64,000 bases of DNA from Streptoalloteichus tenebrarius (lineage in GTDB: Bacteria; Actinomycetota; Actinomycetes; Mycobacteriales; Pseudonocardiaceae). The stretch lies in the NCBI RefSeq assembly GCF_024171885.1, contig NZ_JAMTCP010000007.1:124001-188000 (forward strand). Direction: 5' to 3'. Positions within the stretch are counted from its first letter, which is position 1. Each line of letters begins with the position of its first letter. Of this stretch, positions 1-9,146 are shown in pieces. The position numbers were made by a program, and so were the translations under genes. The notes beneath the pieces are model-generated. The model worked only from the letters and a program-made list of their open reading frames with translations. It searched no databases and was not told where the DNA came from.

Positions 1-495
1 GCCCTGCGCGGTGATCAGGATGACGCCGACCATCACCATGATGAGCTGCTCCGGGGTGCGCAGCAGTCCCAACGCGACGATCAACGTCGTGGCCCCCGCC
101 GGAGGGTGGGACCGGTCCACCAGCGGCATGAGGCCGCAGGTGAGGCCCAACGCGATCGCGGCGGCGGCCATGCGGGCCGCGGTGACGTGGTTCAGGTCGG
201 GCGGCTGGTCGTGCAGGCCGGTGACCAGGAGCGCGAACGCTCCGGCCAGGACGCCGACGAGGTGCCCGAGGATCGTGTTGCGGGGGCAGGCCGCCGGAGC
301 GAGGGGCGAGGCGAACAGCAGGAACGCCGTGGGGCCGAGTGAGGGGAACAACAGCGGCTCGCCGGAGGCGAGGGCGGCGGTCCCGATGAGCGCCAACGAG
401 ACGAAGGAGTTCACCGCGGAGTAGGCGGCCCGGTTCGGCCGCGAGTCCAGCCGGTCGCGCAGGGGCGCGCGGGGACGGACGCCCTGCCGGCTCAC
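1..495 (-). CDS. HPP family integral membrane protein (3' end cut by window edge)
   Basis: Open on the minus strand from a GTG at 495 to the window edge (165 codons seen). The translation carries the family hallmark SHPPAGATTLIV in a hydrophobic context, after an N-terminal segment rich in small residues (SVNSFVSLALIGTAAL type). HPP proteins are multi-pass membrane proteins; some plant and cyanobacterial members move nitrite, which fits the position directly after narI. The GTG start overlaps the narI stop as GTGA, so the two are translationally coupled and this is very likely a fifth gene of the nar operon. A role in nitrite handling is inference. The C-terminus lies outside the window. Confidence 0.82.
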   Translation of the reverse strand, partial: MSRQGVRPRAPLRDRLDSRPNRAAYSAVNSFVSLALIGTAALASGEPLLFPSLGPTAFLLFASPLAPAACPRNTILGHLVGVLAGAFALLVTGLHDQPPDLNHVTAARMAAAAIALGLTCGLMPLVDRSHPPAGATTLIVALGLLRTPEQLIMVMVGVILITAQG

Positions 496-1220
496 GGCAC
501 GTACCTGCCGCGGCGGGGCTCCCGCGTCCCCAGCCCCTCTCCCCGGCTCCGGTAGACGACGTAGGGCCGGAACAGGTAGTGCACCGGCGCGGTGAAGGCA
601 TGGATGAGCCGGCTGAACGGCCACAGGCAGAACAACACCATCCCCGCGAGCACGTGCACCTTGTAGGTCAACGGGACCGAGGCCATCAGGGTGGGGTCGG
701 GGTGGAGCAGGAGGATGCCCCGGAACCACGGCGAGACCGTCTCCCGGTAGTCGTACTCCCCCAACACGCCGTTGGTGAGGTCGGTGGTGGCCATCCCGGC
801 CAGGAGCACCACCACGAGCAGGAGGTAGGTGAGCCGGTCGTTGCGCGTGGTCGCGGCGCGGACCGCCGGTGTCCCCCACCTGCGCCAGATCAGGGCGGCG
901 AGCCCGCCGACGGCGGCGAGCCCGGCCACCGTGCCCATGACCAGCGCGAGCACGTGGTAGGCCTCCTGGCCCAGGCCGAGGAGCCGGGTCACGGACTTCG
1001 GCACGAGCAGCCCGAAGACGTGCCCGCCGACGACGAACAGCAGTCCGAAGTGGAACAGGGGGCTGGCCACCCGCAACACGCGGGACTCGTGGAGTTGCGA
1101 GCTGCGGGTGCTCAGCCCGAAGCGGTCGTGGCGGAAGCGCCACACCGTGCCGCCCACCAGGACGGCGATCGTCACGTAGGGCAACACGAGCCAGAGCATC
1201 AGGTCGACAGTGCTGATCAT
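492..1220 (-). CDS. narI: Respiratory nitrate reductase gamma subunit (copy 1)
   Basis: 242 residues, the usual NarI length. This diheme cytochrome b subunit takes electrons from menaquinol and passes them to NarH. Five hydrophobic segments are visible. The four expected haem ligands are present at His57, His67, His189 and His207, almost the same positions as in the E. coli protein. The ATG overlaps the narJ stop (ATGA) and the stop overlaps the GTG of the HPP gene. The arginine-rich C-terminal tail ends GRYVP. It differs clearly from the second copy near 8 kb, so the duplication is not recent. Confidence 0.95.
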   Translation of the reverse strand: MISTVDLMLWLVLPYVTIAVLVGGTVWRFRHDRFGLSTRSSQLHESRVLRVASPLFHFGLLFVVGGHVFGLLVPKSVTRLLGLGQEAYHVLALVMGTVAGLAAVGGLAALIWRRWGTPAVRAATTRNDRLTYLLLVVVLLAGMATTDLTNGVLGEYDYRETVSPWFRGILLLHPDPTLMASVPLTYKVHVLAGMVLFCLWPFSRLIHAFTAPVHYLFRPYVVYRSRGEGLGTREPRRGRYVP

Positions 1221-1885
1221 CGCGAGCCTTCCGGCGGGTGCGGCGCGCTCCCCGGCCGGCCGAAGCCGGGCAGGTCGAGGCCGACGAGTTCGGAGGGTGG
1301 CGCGGGGCTGGCGTCACGTCCGCCAGCGCCTGTCGGCGGCGTCGTCCCCACAACGGCGCGGACACAGTGGACGTACGGTGTGCCGCACCGCGCGAGGTTG
1401 TCGGCGAGGAGTTCCATCGCGGGCCGGTAGCGGGCCAACATCGCCTCGCCCGCCTGACGCGCCGGCGGGCCGCCGGTCGCGGTGAACTCCAACAGCATCG
1501 GGAGGTAGTCCGGCAGCTCTCCGCCGCTCGGCACGAACCCGTGCTCGCGGTAGAGCTGCTTGAACTCGGAGAGCGAGCCCCCGCGTCGTCGGGTGTCGCC
1601 GTCGGTGTACCAGGTCAGGTACAGGCAGAGCCGGGGCCGGCTGTCGAAGACCTCGACGTAATGGCGCGCGGCGTCCGCCTGCGGCGTGCTCGCGAGGTGT
1701 TCGACGACGCCGAGCAGCGCCGAGACCGGCTCCGACGGGTCCAGTTCGGACAGGGCGGACCGCAGGAGCGGAATCCGTTCCACCAGCAGGGAATCCGGGT
1801 AGTGCAGGCACCACGCGGCCGCCTGGCGCACCACGGACACCTGGTGCCGGCTCCGCTCCTCGGCCCGGCGTCCCCACCAGCTCAT
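1217..1885 (-). CDS. narJ: Nitrate reductase molybdenum cofactor assembly chaperone (copy 1)
   Basis: 222 residues. NarJ (TorD/DmsD-like, all-helical) binds the N-terminus of apo-NarG and holds the complex in the cytoplasm until Mo-bisMGD is inserted; it is not part of the final enzyme. The family core is visible: LHYPDSLL near the start, then HYVEVFDSRPRLCLYLTWYTDGDTRRRG and the ELPDYLPMLLEF block. It starts with an ATG that overlaps the narH stop and ends in the ATGA overlap with narI. Its length equals copy 2 exactly. Confidence 0.94.
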   Translation of the reverse strand: MSWWGRRAEERSRHQVSVVRQAAAWCLHYPDSLLVERIPLLRSALSELDPSEPVSALLGVVEHLASTPQADAARHYVEVFDSRPRLCLYLTWYTDGDTRRRGGSLSEFKQLYREHGFVPSGGELPDYLPMLLEFTATGGPPARQAGEAMLARYRPAMELLADNLARCGTPYVHCVRAVVGTTPPTGAGGRDASPAPPSELVGLDLPGFGRPGSAPHPPEGSR

Positions 1886-3453
1886 CGCGGCCGGCTCCCG
1901 GGGAAGAGGCCGTCCGGCCTGCTGTGCGGGTTCCAGACGAACAGCTCCACCGGGCCGCCCCGCGCGCTGTCACCGCCGCCCATCCCCGGCCCGCCGTCGG
2001 TGTCGAGGCTGCACCTGGTCGCCACGGCCTCCAGGTCGTGGGCCTGCCCCACGCCCGCCGTGGGGATCACGTACCGCTCCTCGTACCTGGCGAGCGCGAG
2101 CAGGCGGTACATGGCGCGGAGCTGGTCCTCGGTCAGCCCCACCTGGCTCGCGGCGGCGCCGTCGGGCACCTCGCCGAGGTTGACCGACCGCATGAAGGAG
2201 CGCATGGCGGCGAGGCGACGCAGCGAGGCGCGCACCGGTTCGGGGTCGCCGGCGGTGAACAGCTCCGCCAGGTACTCCACGGGAATGCGCAGGGATTCGA
2301 TGGCGCCGAACAGGTTCCCGGTGTCCTCGCCGTCGAAGCCGGTCCTGGCCAGGGCGTCGACCACCGGTGACAGCGGCGGGACGTACCAGACCATGGGCAT
2401 GGTCCGGTACTCCGGGTGCAGCGGGAGCGCGAGGCGGTAGGTGCAGATGAGGTCGCGGACCGGGGAGCGCCGGGCGGCCTCGACCCACTCGTGGGGGACG
2501 CCGTCGCGTTCGGCCGCGGCGGCGACCTCGGGGTCGTCCGGGTCGAGGAAGACGTCGAGCTGGGCCGGGTAGAGGTCCTTCTCGTCCGGTGTGCTCGCCG
2601 CCCTGGTCACGCGGTCGACGTCGTAGAGCATCACCCCGATGTAGCGCAGCCGGCCGACGCAGGTCTCGGCGCACACGGTCGGCTGCCCCACCTCCATGCG
2701 GGGATAGCAGAAGGTGCACTTCTCGGCCTTGCCCGTGCGGTGGTTGAAGTAGACCTTCTTGTACGGGCAGCCGCTGACGCACATCCGCCAGCCCCGGCAC
2801 CGGTCCTGGTCGACCAGCACGATGCCGTCCTCCACCCGCTTGTACATCGCGCCCGAGGGGCAACTGGCCACACAGGACGGATTGAGGCAGTGCTCGCAGA
2901 TCCGGGGCAGGTAGAACATGAACGCCTGCTCGAACTCGAAGCGCACCGCCGTGCCCAGCTCGTCCCGCAGCCTGGCCACGACGGGGTCTGCGGCCAGGTT
3001 CTCCGGCCCACCGCCCAGGCTGTCGTCCCAGTTGGGTCCGCTCCGCACGCTCGTGGGCGCCCCGGTGATCGCGGAGATCGGGCGGGCGACCGGGCTGTCG
3101 TCGCCGAGCGGCGCGGTGGTGAGCGTGCGGTAGTCGTAGGTCCACGGCTCGTAGTAGTCGGTCAGCTCCGGCAGGTCCGGGTTGGCGAACAACCGGCCGA
3201 GGCGCCGCAGCCGGCTCCCGCCCCGGAGCCGCAGGCGGCCCCGTCTGGTCAGCTCCCAGCCGCCGCGCCAGCGCTCCTGGTCCTCGTACCGCCGGGGGTA
3301 CCCCTGGCCCGGGCGGGTCTCCACGTTGTTGAACCAGACGTACTCGGTGCCCTCCCGGTTGGTCCACGTCTGCTTGCACGTGACCGAGCAGGTGTGGCAG
3401 CCGATGCACTTGTCGAGGTTCATCACCATCGCCAGTTGCGCCATGACCCGCAT
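1882..3453 (-). CDS. narH: Respiratory nitrate reductase beta subunit (copy 1)
   Basis: 523 residues. This iron-sulfur subunit relays electrons from NarI haems to NarG. Four cysteine clusters are visible: C16-x2-C19-x2-C22-x3-C26 at the N-terminus, the CEHCLNPSC...CPSGAMYKR block, CRGWRMC...CPYKK, and CTFCYPR...CAETC. The Trp in CRGWRMC in place of a Cys is typical of the cluster that becomes [3Fe-4S]. The ATG at 3453 overlaps the narG TGA (ATGA), and the stop overlaps the narJ start. Confidence 0.95.
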   Translation of the reverse strand: MRVMAQLAMVMNLDKCIGCHTCSVTCKQTWTNREGTEYVWFNNVETRPGQGYPRRYEDQERWRGGWELTRRGRLRLRGGSRLRRLGRLFANPDLPELTDYYEPWTYDYRTLTTAPLGDDSPVARPISAITGAPTSVRSGPNWDDSLGGGPENLAADPVVARLRDELGTAVRFEFEQAFMFYLPRICEHCLNPSCVASCPSGAMYKRVEDGIVLVDQDRCRGWRMCVSGCPYKKVYFNHRTGKAEKCTFCYPRMEVGQPTVCAETCVGRLRYIGVMLYDVDRVTRAASTPDEKDLYPAQLDVFLDPDDPEVAAAAERDGVPHEWVEAARRSPVRDLICTYRLALPLHPEYRTMPMVWYVPPLSPVVDALARTGFDGEDTGNLFGAIESLRIPVEYLAELFTAGDPEPVRASLRRLAAMRSFMRSVNLGEVPDGAAASQVGLTEDQLRAMYRLLALARYEERYVIPTAGVGQAHDLEAVATRCSLDTDGGPGMGGGDSARGGPVELFVWNPHSRPDGLFPGSRPR

Positions 3454-6400
3454 CAGTAGGTCACCTCCTGCGAACGGCGGCGGATCACGGTGACCTCGTC
3501 GCGCTGGTTCCCGGTGGGTCCCAGGTAGTTGAAGCCAAAGCACAACTGCGCGTAGCCGCCGACGAGGTGGGTGGGCTTGATCTGCAACCTGGTCAGGGAG
3601 TTGTGGATGCCGCCGCGCCGGCCGGTGGTCTCGCTCCTCGGCACGTTCACCGTGCGCTCCTGCGCGTGGTACATGAAAACGGTTCCGGTGGGCATCCGGT
3701 GCGACACGATCGCCCGCGCGACGACGACCCCGTTGCGGTTGACCGCCTCCACCCAGTCGTTGTCCCGCACGCCGATCGCCTCGGCGTCGGCCGGGCTCAT
3801 CCAGAACGTCGGCCCGCCCCGGGACAGGGTGAGCATCAGCGGGTTGTCCTGGTACTCCGAGTGGATCGACCACTTCGAGTGCGGTGTCAGGTAGCGGACC
3901 ACCACCTGGCGCTGCCCGTCCGGTCCCAGTGGGGGCTCGTCGTAGAGGCGATGCAGGTCCAGCGGCGGCCGGTACACCGGGAGTTGTTCGCCGAGTTCGG
4001 CCATCCAGTCGTGGTCGAGGAAGAAGTGCTGCCGACCGGTCAACGTGTGCCAGGGTTTGAGCTGCTCGACGTTGATGGTGAACGGCGCGTACCGTCGGCC
4101 GCCCGACTCGTCGCCGGACCATTCGTAGCTCGTCACCACGCTCGCCGGCCGGGACCGGGTGTCGGCGAAGGTGACCCTGTGGTGCTCCGAGGGGGAGGAC
4201 AACTGGGTCAGCGGGCGGCCGACACGCTCCTGGAGGGCGCGGAACCCCTCGTGGGCGATGCGGCCGTTGGTCGTGCCGGACAACGCGAGGATCGCGTCGG
4301 CGAACCGGCGGTCGGTGTCGATCCGGGGGCGGCCCGCCGTCGGCCCGGCGGTGAACGTCCCGTTCGACTCCCCCAGCCAGGCCAGCTCCCGCGACACGTC
4401 GACCGTGACGCCCTTCGTGGTCGTGCCCATCTTGTCCAGCAACGGCCCCAGCGCGGCGAGCTGGGCGGCCAGGGCCGGGTAGTCCCGCTCGACCACGGTG
4501 AGCACGGGCATGGTCCGGCCGGGCAGCGGAGCGCACTCGCCGGCGCGCCAGTCGCGTGTGGACCCTCCGGGCTGCGCGATCTCGCCGGGGGTGTCGTGCT
4601 GGAGTGCGGTCACCACCAGGTCGCGCCGCACCCCGAGGTGGGTGGCGGCCAGGCGGCTGAAGCACTCGGCGATCGCGTGGAAGATCGCGAAGTCGGTGCG
4701 GCACTGCCACGGCGGGTCGACCGCCGCGTTGAACGAGTGCACGAAGGGGTGCATGTCCGTGCTGGACAGGTCGTGCTTCTCGTACCAGGTCGCGGCGGGC
4801 AGGACCACGTCGGCGAACAGGGTGGTGCTGGTCATCCGGAAGTCCAGCGCCAGCAGGAGGTCGAGCTTGCCCTGCGGGGCCTCCTCCCGCCAGCGCACCG
4901 TCTCCGGCCGGCGCGACGGCGGCGTCTCCTTCGCGCGCACCTCGGTGTCCGCGCCGAGCAGGTGCCGCAGGAAGTACTCGTTGCCCTTCGCCGAGGAGCC
5001 CAGCAGGTTGGCCCGCCACACCGTGAGCACGCGGGGCCAGTTCCTCGGCGAGTCCGGGTCGTCGCAGGCGAAACCGAGCCGACCCGCCCTGAGTTCCTCG
5101 ACCACGTGCGCGACCGGGTCGCGCCCCTCGGCGTCGGCCTCGGCCACGAGGTCGAGGGGGTTGCGGTCGAAGGTGGGGTAGGAGGGCATCCAGCCCATGC
5201 GCGCGGAGCGGGCCAGCAGGTCGGCCACGGTCGCGCCGGCGAGCTGGCCGCCCGCCAGCGGCCACGAGAGCACGTCGGCGCCGAGCGCGTCGTACCGCCA
5301 CTGGTCGGTGTGGGTGTACCAGTAGGCGGTGCCGATCATCTGGCGGGGCGGGCGGCACCAGTCGAGCGCGCCGGCCAGCGACTGCCACCCGGTCAGCGGT
5401 CGCACCTTCTCCTGGCCCACGTAGTGCGCCCATCCGCCGCCGTTGCGCCCCTGGCAGCCCGTGAGGTGCAGCAACGCCAGGAAGGAGCGGTAGATCAGGT
5501 CGGCGTGGAACCAGTGGTTGGCCCCGGACCCCATGATGATCATGCAGCGGCCGTTCGACCGGATCGCGGTGTCGGCGAACTCGCGGGCGACCCGCACGAC
5601 CTGGGCGGCGGGCACGCCGGTGATCGTCTCCTGCCACGCGGGCGTCGCGGGCTGGGAGGCGTCGTCGTCGCCGGCCGGCCAGTCGCCGGGCAGGCCGGGT
5701 CGCCCCACCCCGTACTGCGCGAGCAGCAGGTCGAAGACCGTGGTGGCCAGCCGGCCGTCCGGTCCGACCCGGATCGCCGGCACTCCGCGGGAGAGCACCT
5801 CGCCGACCCCGTCCGGGCGGTCGAAGCGGGGCAGCCCCACCTCGACCGCCTCCGCGTCCGACCGGCCGTGCAGGGACAACGTGGGTTCGATCCCGGCCAG
5901 GTCGAGGTTCCACCGACCGGGCTCCGTGGACCACCGGAAGCCGAGGGAACCGTTGGGCACCACGGGTTCGCCGGTGGCGTCGTCGAGCAGCACGGGTTTC
6001 CACTCCGCGTGCTCCTCGGTCCTGCCGAGGTCCGATGCCATCACGAACTTGCCCGGCACCAGTCGCCCGTCCCGTTCCACGAGGGAGACGAGGAACGGCA
6101 GGTCGGTGAAGCGGCTGACGTAGTCGGTGAACGCCGGCGTCCAGGCGTCCACGAAGAACTCCTTGAGCACCACGTGGCCCATGGCCAACGCCAGGGTGGC
6201 GTCGGTTCCGGGGTGGGGCGCCATCCACTCGTCGGCGAAGCGGGTGTTGTCGGCGAAGTCCGGGGAGACGACCACGACCTTCTGTCCCCGGTAGCGGGCC
6301 TCGGTCATGAAGTGGGCGTCGGGCGTGCGGGTGACGGGGACGTTCGAGCCCCACATGAGCAGGTACGCGGCGTCCCACCAGTCCGCGGACTCGGGGACGT

Positions 6401-7157
6401 CGGTCTGGTCGCCGAAGACCTGCGGCGAGGCCACGGGCAGGTCGGCGTACCAGTCGTAGAACGACAGCATCGGCGCGCCCAGCAGGGCCATGAACCGGGA
6501 GCCCACGGCGTGGGAGACCATCGACATGGCCGGGATGGGCGAGAACCCGGCGATCCGGTCGGGTCCGTGCTCGGCGATCGTGTGCACGTGCGCGGCGGCG
6601 ACCATCTCCACCGCCTCGTCCCACCCGACGCGGACCAGGCCGCCCCTCCCCCTCGCCCTGTGGTAGGCCACCCGCTTCAGTGGATCGTCCACAATGGACT
6701 TCCAGGCGCGGACCGGGTCCCCGTGCTCCCGCCGCGCCGCGCGGTACATCTCGACCAGGACGCCGCGCGCGTAGGGGTAGCGGACGCGGAGCGGGGAGTA
6801 GGAGTACCAGGAGAAGGCCGCGCCCCTCGGACAACCGCGCGGTTCGTACTCGGGGCGGTCGGGACCCACCGAGGGGTAGTCGGTGTCCTGGGTCTCCCAG
6901 GTGATGATGCCGTCCTTGACGTACACCTTCCACCGGCACGAGCCGGTGCAGTTGACGCCGTGGGTGGAGGGCACGACCTTGTCGTGCTGCCACCGGTCAC
7001 GGGAGAAGTCCTCGCCCGACCGGCCGCCCCGGCGGTGGACGGCCCTGAGGTCGGGAGAGGTGTCGGACCGGGTCAGGAACCGGCTCAGCCGCAGCAGCGC
7101 GGCGCTGGCCGAATCCTCGACGCCCTCGGGTTCGGATCTCGTCGTCCCAGCAGACAT
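3453..7157 (-). CDS. narG: Respiratory nitrate reductase alpha subunit (copy 1)
   Basis: 1234 residues, the normal size for the Mo-bisMGD catalytic subunit that reduces nitrate to nitrite on the cytoplasmic face. The FS0 cluster ligands H66-x3-C70-x3-C74 and C109 are present, followed by the YEPRGCPRG segment. The ADWWDAAYLLMWGSN block of the molybdopterin domain and the DVVLPAATWYEKHD region are clear. I place the start at the ATG at 7157, behind a GGGGAGG, because it gives exactly the length of copy 2; an upstream in-frame start would add 26 low-complexity residues. First gene of the operon narG-H-J-I-HPP. Confidence 0.95.
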   Translation of the reverse strand: MSAGTTRSEPEGVEDSASAALLRLSRFLTRSDTSPDLRAVHRRGGRSGEDFSRDRWQHDKVVPSTHGVNCTGSCRWKVYVKDGIITWETQDTDYPSVGPDRPEYEPRGCPRGAAFSWYSYSPLRVRYPYARGVLVEMYRAARREHGDPVRAWKSIVDDPLKRVAYHRARGRGGLVRVGWDEAVEMVAAAHVHTIAEHGPDRIAGFSPIPAMSMVSHAVGSRFMALLGAPMLSFYDWYADLPVASPQVFGDQTDVPESADWWDAAYLLMWGSNVPVTRTPDAHFMTEARYRGQKVVVVSPDFADNTRFADEWMAPHPGTDATLALAMGHVVLKEFFVDAWTPAFTDYVSRFTDLPFLVSLVERDGRLVPGKFVMASDLGRTEEHAEWKPVLLDDATGEPVVPNGSLGFRWSTEPGRWNLDLAGIEPTLSLHGRSDAEAVEVGLPRFDRPDGVGEVLSRGVPAIRVGPDGRLATTVFDLLLAQYGVGRPGLPGDWPAGDDDASQPATPAWQETITGVPAAQVVRVAREFADTAIRSNGRCMIIMGSGANHWFHADLIYRSFLALLHLTGCQGRNGGGWAHYVGQEKVRPLTGWQSLAGALDWCRPPRQMIGTAYWYTHTDQWRYDALGADVLSWPLAGGQLAGATVADLLARSARMGWMPSYPTFDRNPLDLVAEADAEGRDPVAHVVEELRAGRLGFACDDPDSPRNWPRVLTVWRANLLGSSAKGNEYFLRHLLGADTEVRAKETPPSRRPETVRWREEAPQGKLDLLLALDFRMTSTTLFADVVLPAATWYEKHDLSSTDMHPFVHSFNAAVDPPWQCRTDFAIFHAIAECFSRLAATHLGVRRDLVVTALQHDTPGEIAQPGGSTRDWRAGECAPLPGRTMPVLTVVERDYPALAAQLAALGPLLDKMGTTTKGVTVDVSRELAWLGESNGTFTAGPTAGRPRIDTDRRFADAILALSGTTNGRIAHEGFRALQERVGRPLTQLSSPSEHHRVTFADTRSRPASVVTSYEWSGDESGGRRYAPFTINVEQLKPWHTLTGRQHFFLDHDWMAELGEQLPVYRPPLDLHRLYDEPPLGPDGQRQVVVRYLTPHSKWSIHSEYQDNPLMLTLSRGGPTFWMSPADAEAIGVRDNDWVEAVNRNGVVVARAIVSHRMPTGTVFMYHAQERTVNVPRSETTGRRGGIHNSLTRLQIKPTHLVGGYAQLCFGFNYLGPTGNQRDEVTVIRRRSQEVTY

Positions 7158-7701
7158 GCCGCCACTCGCCTCCCCAGGACGGTGGAGGGGGCCGCGTCGG
7201 CGCGGCCCGCTCGCACCACGCACCTCGTGCGCCAACCGAAGGTACGCCCGCCCTCACCCGAGGCACCCAAGGCAACAGAGAGCAAGCCCAAGATTCACCG
7301 GGTCGGGCTACGCTACCCCCAAAGGTTGGGAAGATTGCCCGCTTTGACCCTTACGCTCCGAAAATGTGTTTCGGGGCTATTCCTCCGATCGCGGACTCTT
7401 GCCCCGCCGCTCGGGTCATCTCGGCCCGGCAGGTGCGAGCATGTCCGACCCCACCATCCCGGACACCGGCGGACCACGGGAACACAACGGGCGAAAACAG
7501 GCTCTGACCAGGGCTTCTCCCACCGCTCGCCAGCGGAGGGAGATCGTTCGACCTGGCCTCGGCGGACGCGCGCCGCCCACACGGAGCCACCACCACGGCG
7601 CCGCCGCCCAGGGCGGTGGGCGCTGGGTCAGCCCCACCACGCGGAGCGGCGGCGTGAGGTGGAGACGGGGCGGGAGATCTCCTATCCGCTCGTCTCTCCG
7701 A
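7158..7701. promoter_or_regulatory. Intergenic region between the two nar operons (promoter of copy 1)
   Basis: About 540 bases with no convincing gene. Since both operons run on the minus strand, this must hold the end of nar copy 2 and the promoter of nar copy 1. Its left two thirds (about 7240-7540) is less GC-rich than the surrounding genes, as expected of a promoter. I see no clear FNR, Rex or DosR box by eye. ORFs on either strand here have no recognisable product and poor codon bias. Confidence 0.5.
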
Positions 7702-8481
7702 TCAGCGGAACGAAGGTCCTCGTGGGGGTCGGTGCCCTCGTCCACCTGACACACCGGCTGCCGGGGCGGACACGGCGGCGGCGCCCAGCCGTGCGGTTCG
7801 CGGCCTCCGGCGGCGGTAGACCACGTACGGGCGGCAGAGGTAGGCCAGCGGCACCGACCACACGTGGACGAGCCGGGTAAAGGGCCACATCGCGAACAGC
7901 ACGAGCGCGCTCAGGGCGTGGAGCTGGAACACCAGGGGCACGTCGACCATGAGTTCCGGCCTCGGGTGGAACCAGAACACGCCCCGGAACCACACGGCGA
8001 TCGTCTCCCGGTAGTCGTAGCCGCCCCCGAGGAGGTTGCGCCCGACGGTCCCGACGACACCGAAGGTGATCACCGCGGTCAGGACCAGGTACAGCGCCTT
8101 GTCCATCCGGTTGGTGGTGCGGCGGACCCGCCCGTTCACCACGCGCCGCAGCAACAACAGCACCAGGCCGACCACGACCAGCACCGCGGCGGCCACACCG
8201 CCGGCGAGCGCCATCACGTGGTAGGTGTGCTCGGAGACGCCGACCGCCTCCGTCCACGTCTTCGGCACCAGCAGACCCATCGCGTGCCCGGCGATCGCCA
8301 TCAGGATGCCGATGTGGAACAGGGGCGACCCCAGCCGGAGCCACCGGCTCTCCAGCACCTGCGTGGTGCGCGTGGTCCACCCGAACTGGTCGACCCGCCA
8401 CCGCCACACGTGGCCCACCACGAAGACGGTCAGCGCCACGTAGGGCAGCACCGTCCACAACACGACGTCCACTGTGGTCAT
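7702..8481 (-). CDS. narI: Respiratory nitrate reductase gamma subunit (copy 2)
   Basis: 259 residues. Same diheme cytochrome b subunit as in copy 1, with ligands at His56, His66, His188 and His206. The first 220 residues follow the family; the last 35 or so are a proline/arginine/alanine-rich tail not shared with copy 1, which may have arisen by loss of the original stop. The start overlaps the narJ stop. No HPP gene follows here, unlike copy 1. The last gene of the second operon. Confidence 0.94.
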   Translation of the reverse strand: MTTVDVVLWTVLPYVALTVFVVGHVWRWRVDQFGWTTRTTQVLESRWLRLGSPLFHIGILMAIAGHAMGLLVPKTWTEAVGVSEHTYHVMALAGGVAAAVLVVVGLVLLLLRRVVNGRVRRTTNRMDKALYLVLTAVITFGVVGTVGRNLLGGGYDYRETIAVWFRGVFWFHPRPELMVDVPLVFQLHALSALVLFAMWPFTRLVHVWSVPLAYLCRPYVVYRRRRPRTARLGAAAVSAPAAGVSGGRGHRPPRGPSFR

Positions 8482-9146
8482 ACCCGCGCCCCCGTTCCGG
8501 TCAGGTACTCGGGTGGGGCGAACGGCGCCAGCCCCACGTCCTCGGCGGGTGGTCCTCCCGCCACCAGCTCCGCGACCGCTGATTCCTCCACAGAGGACAG
8601 TCCAGGCAGCAGCGCGGTGAGCGCGCCGAGCAGGCCGGCGTAGGGCGAGCCGGCGTCCCGCAGCGCCCGGTGGATCAGCTCGACGCCCGCCCGGTGCTGC
8701 CGCAGCGGCGCCTCGCCCGTCCCCGGGCCGGCGAGGGCGGCGAACTCGCAGACCAGGGGGAGGTAGTCGGGCAGCTCGTCGTCCGGCGGGGTCAGCCCGG
8801 CGGCGCGGTACCGCTGCTTGAGCACCAGCAGGGCCATCCCCCGGCGTCGCGTGTCACCGTGGAGGTAGTAGGTGAGGTAGAGGCTGGAGCGACGTCTGAG
8901 GTCGAAGGTCTCCACGTAGTGCCGGGCCAGGTCCATGGGCGGCTGGTCGGCGTACCAGGTCGCGAACCGGGACAGCTCGTGGCGGGCGGGCGAGTCCGGC
9001 AACGCCGCCACGGCGTCGACCAGCTCGGACCGGGCCGCGAGCAACTCGGCGTCGGGGTACTGGAGCAGCAGCGAGAGGAGGTGGAACACCGTCCCCCGCT
9101 CCGGGTCCGCCTCCACCGGACCGGACCGTCGGGCTCGCGCGGTCAC
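8478..9146 (-). CDS. narJ: Nitrate reductase molybdenum cofactor assembly chaperone (copy 2)
   Basis: 222 residues when started at the GTG at 9146, which overlaps the narH stop as GTGA and gives exactly the length of copy 1. A longer in-frame reading would run back into narH. It has the NarJ landmarks LLLQYPDAELL, RHYVETFDLRRRSSLYLTYYLHGDTRRRG and ELPDYLPLVCEF. Acts in Mo-cofactor insertion into the neighbouring NarG. Coupled at its 3' end to narI. Confidence 0.93.
   Translation of the reverse strand: MTARARRSGPVEADPERGTVFHLLSLLLQYPDAELLAARSELVDAVAALPDSPARHELSRFATWYADQPPMDLARHYVETFDLRRRSSLYLTYYLHGDTRRRGMALLVLKQRYRAAGLTPPDDELPDYLPLVCEFAALAGPGTGEAPLRQHRAGVELIHRALRDAGSPYAGLLGALTALLPGLSSVEESAVAELVAGGPPAEDVGLAPFAPPEYLTGTGARV

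Noticed and set aside
7366-7749. Possible gene between the nar operons
   Set aside because: Runs into the narI coding region, composition is Ser/Arg-rich with no domain, and both strands have equally poor frames here.
3567-7880. Very long plus-strand ORF (1437 codons) opposite narG
   Set aside because: Antisense shadow of a GC-rich gene; translation is low-complexity Gly/Arg/Val/His, while narG on the other strand is beyond doubt. The same holds for the long ORF opposite the second narG at 11590-14511.
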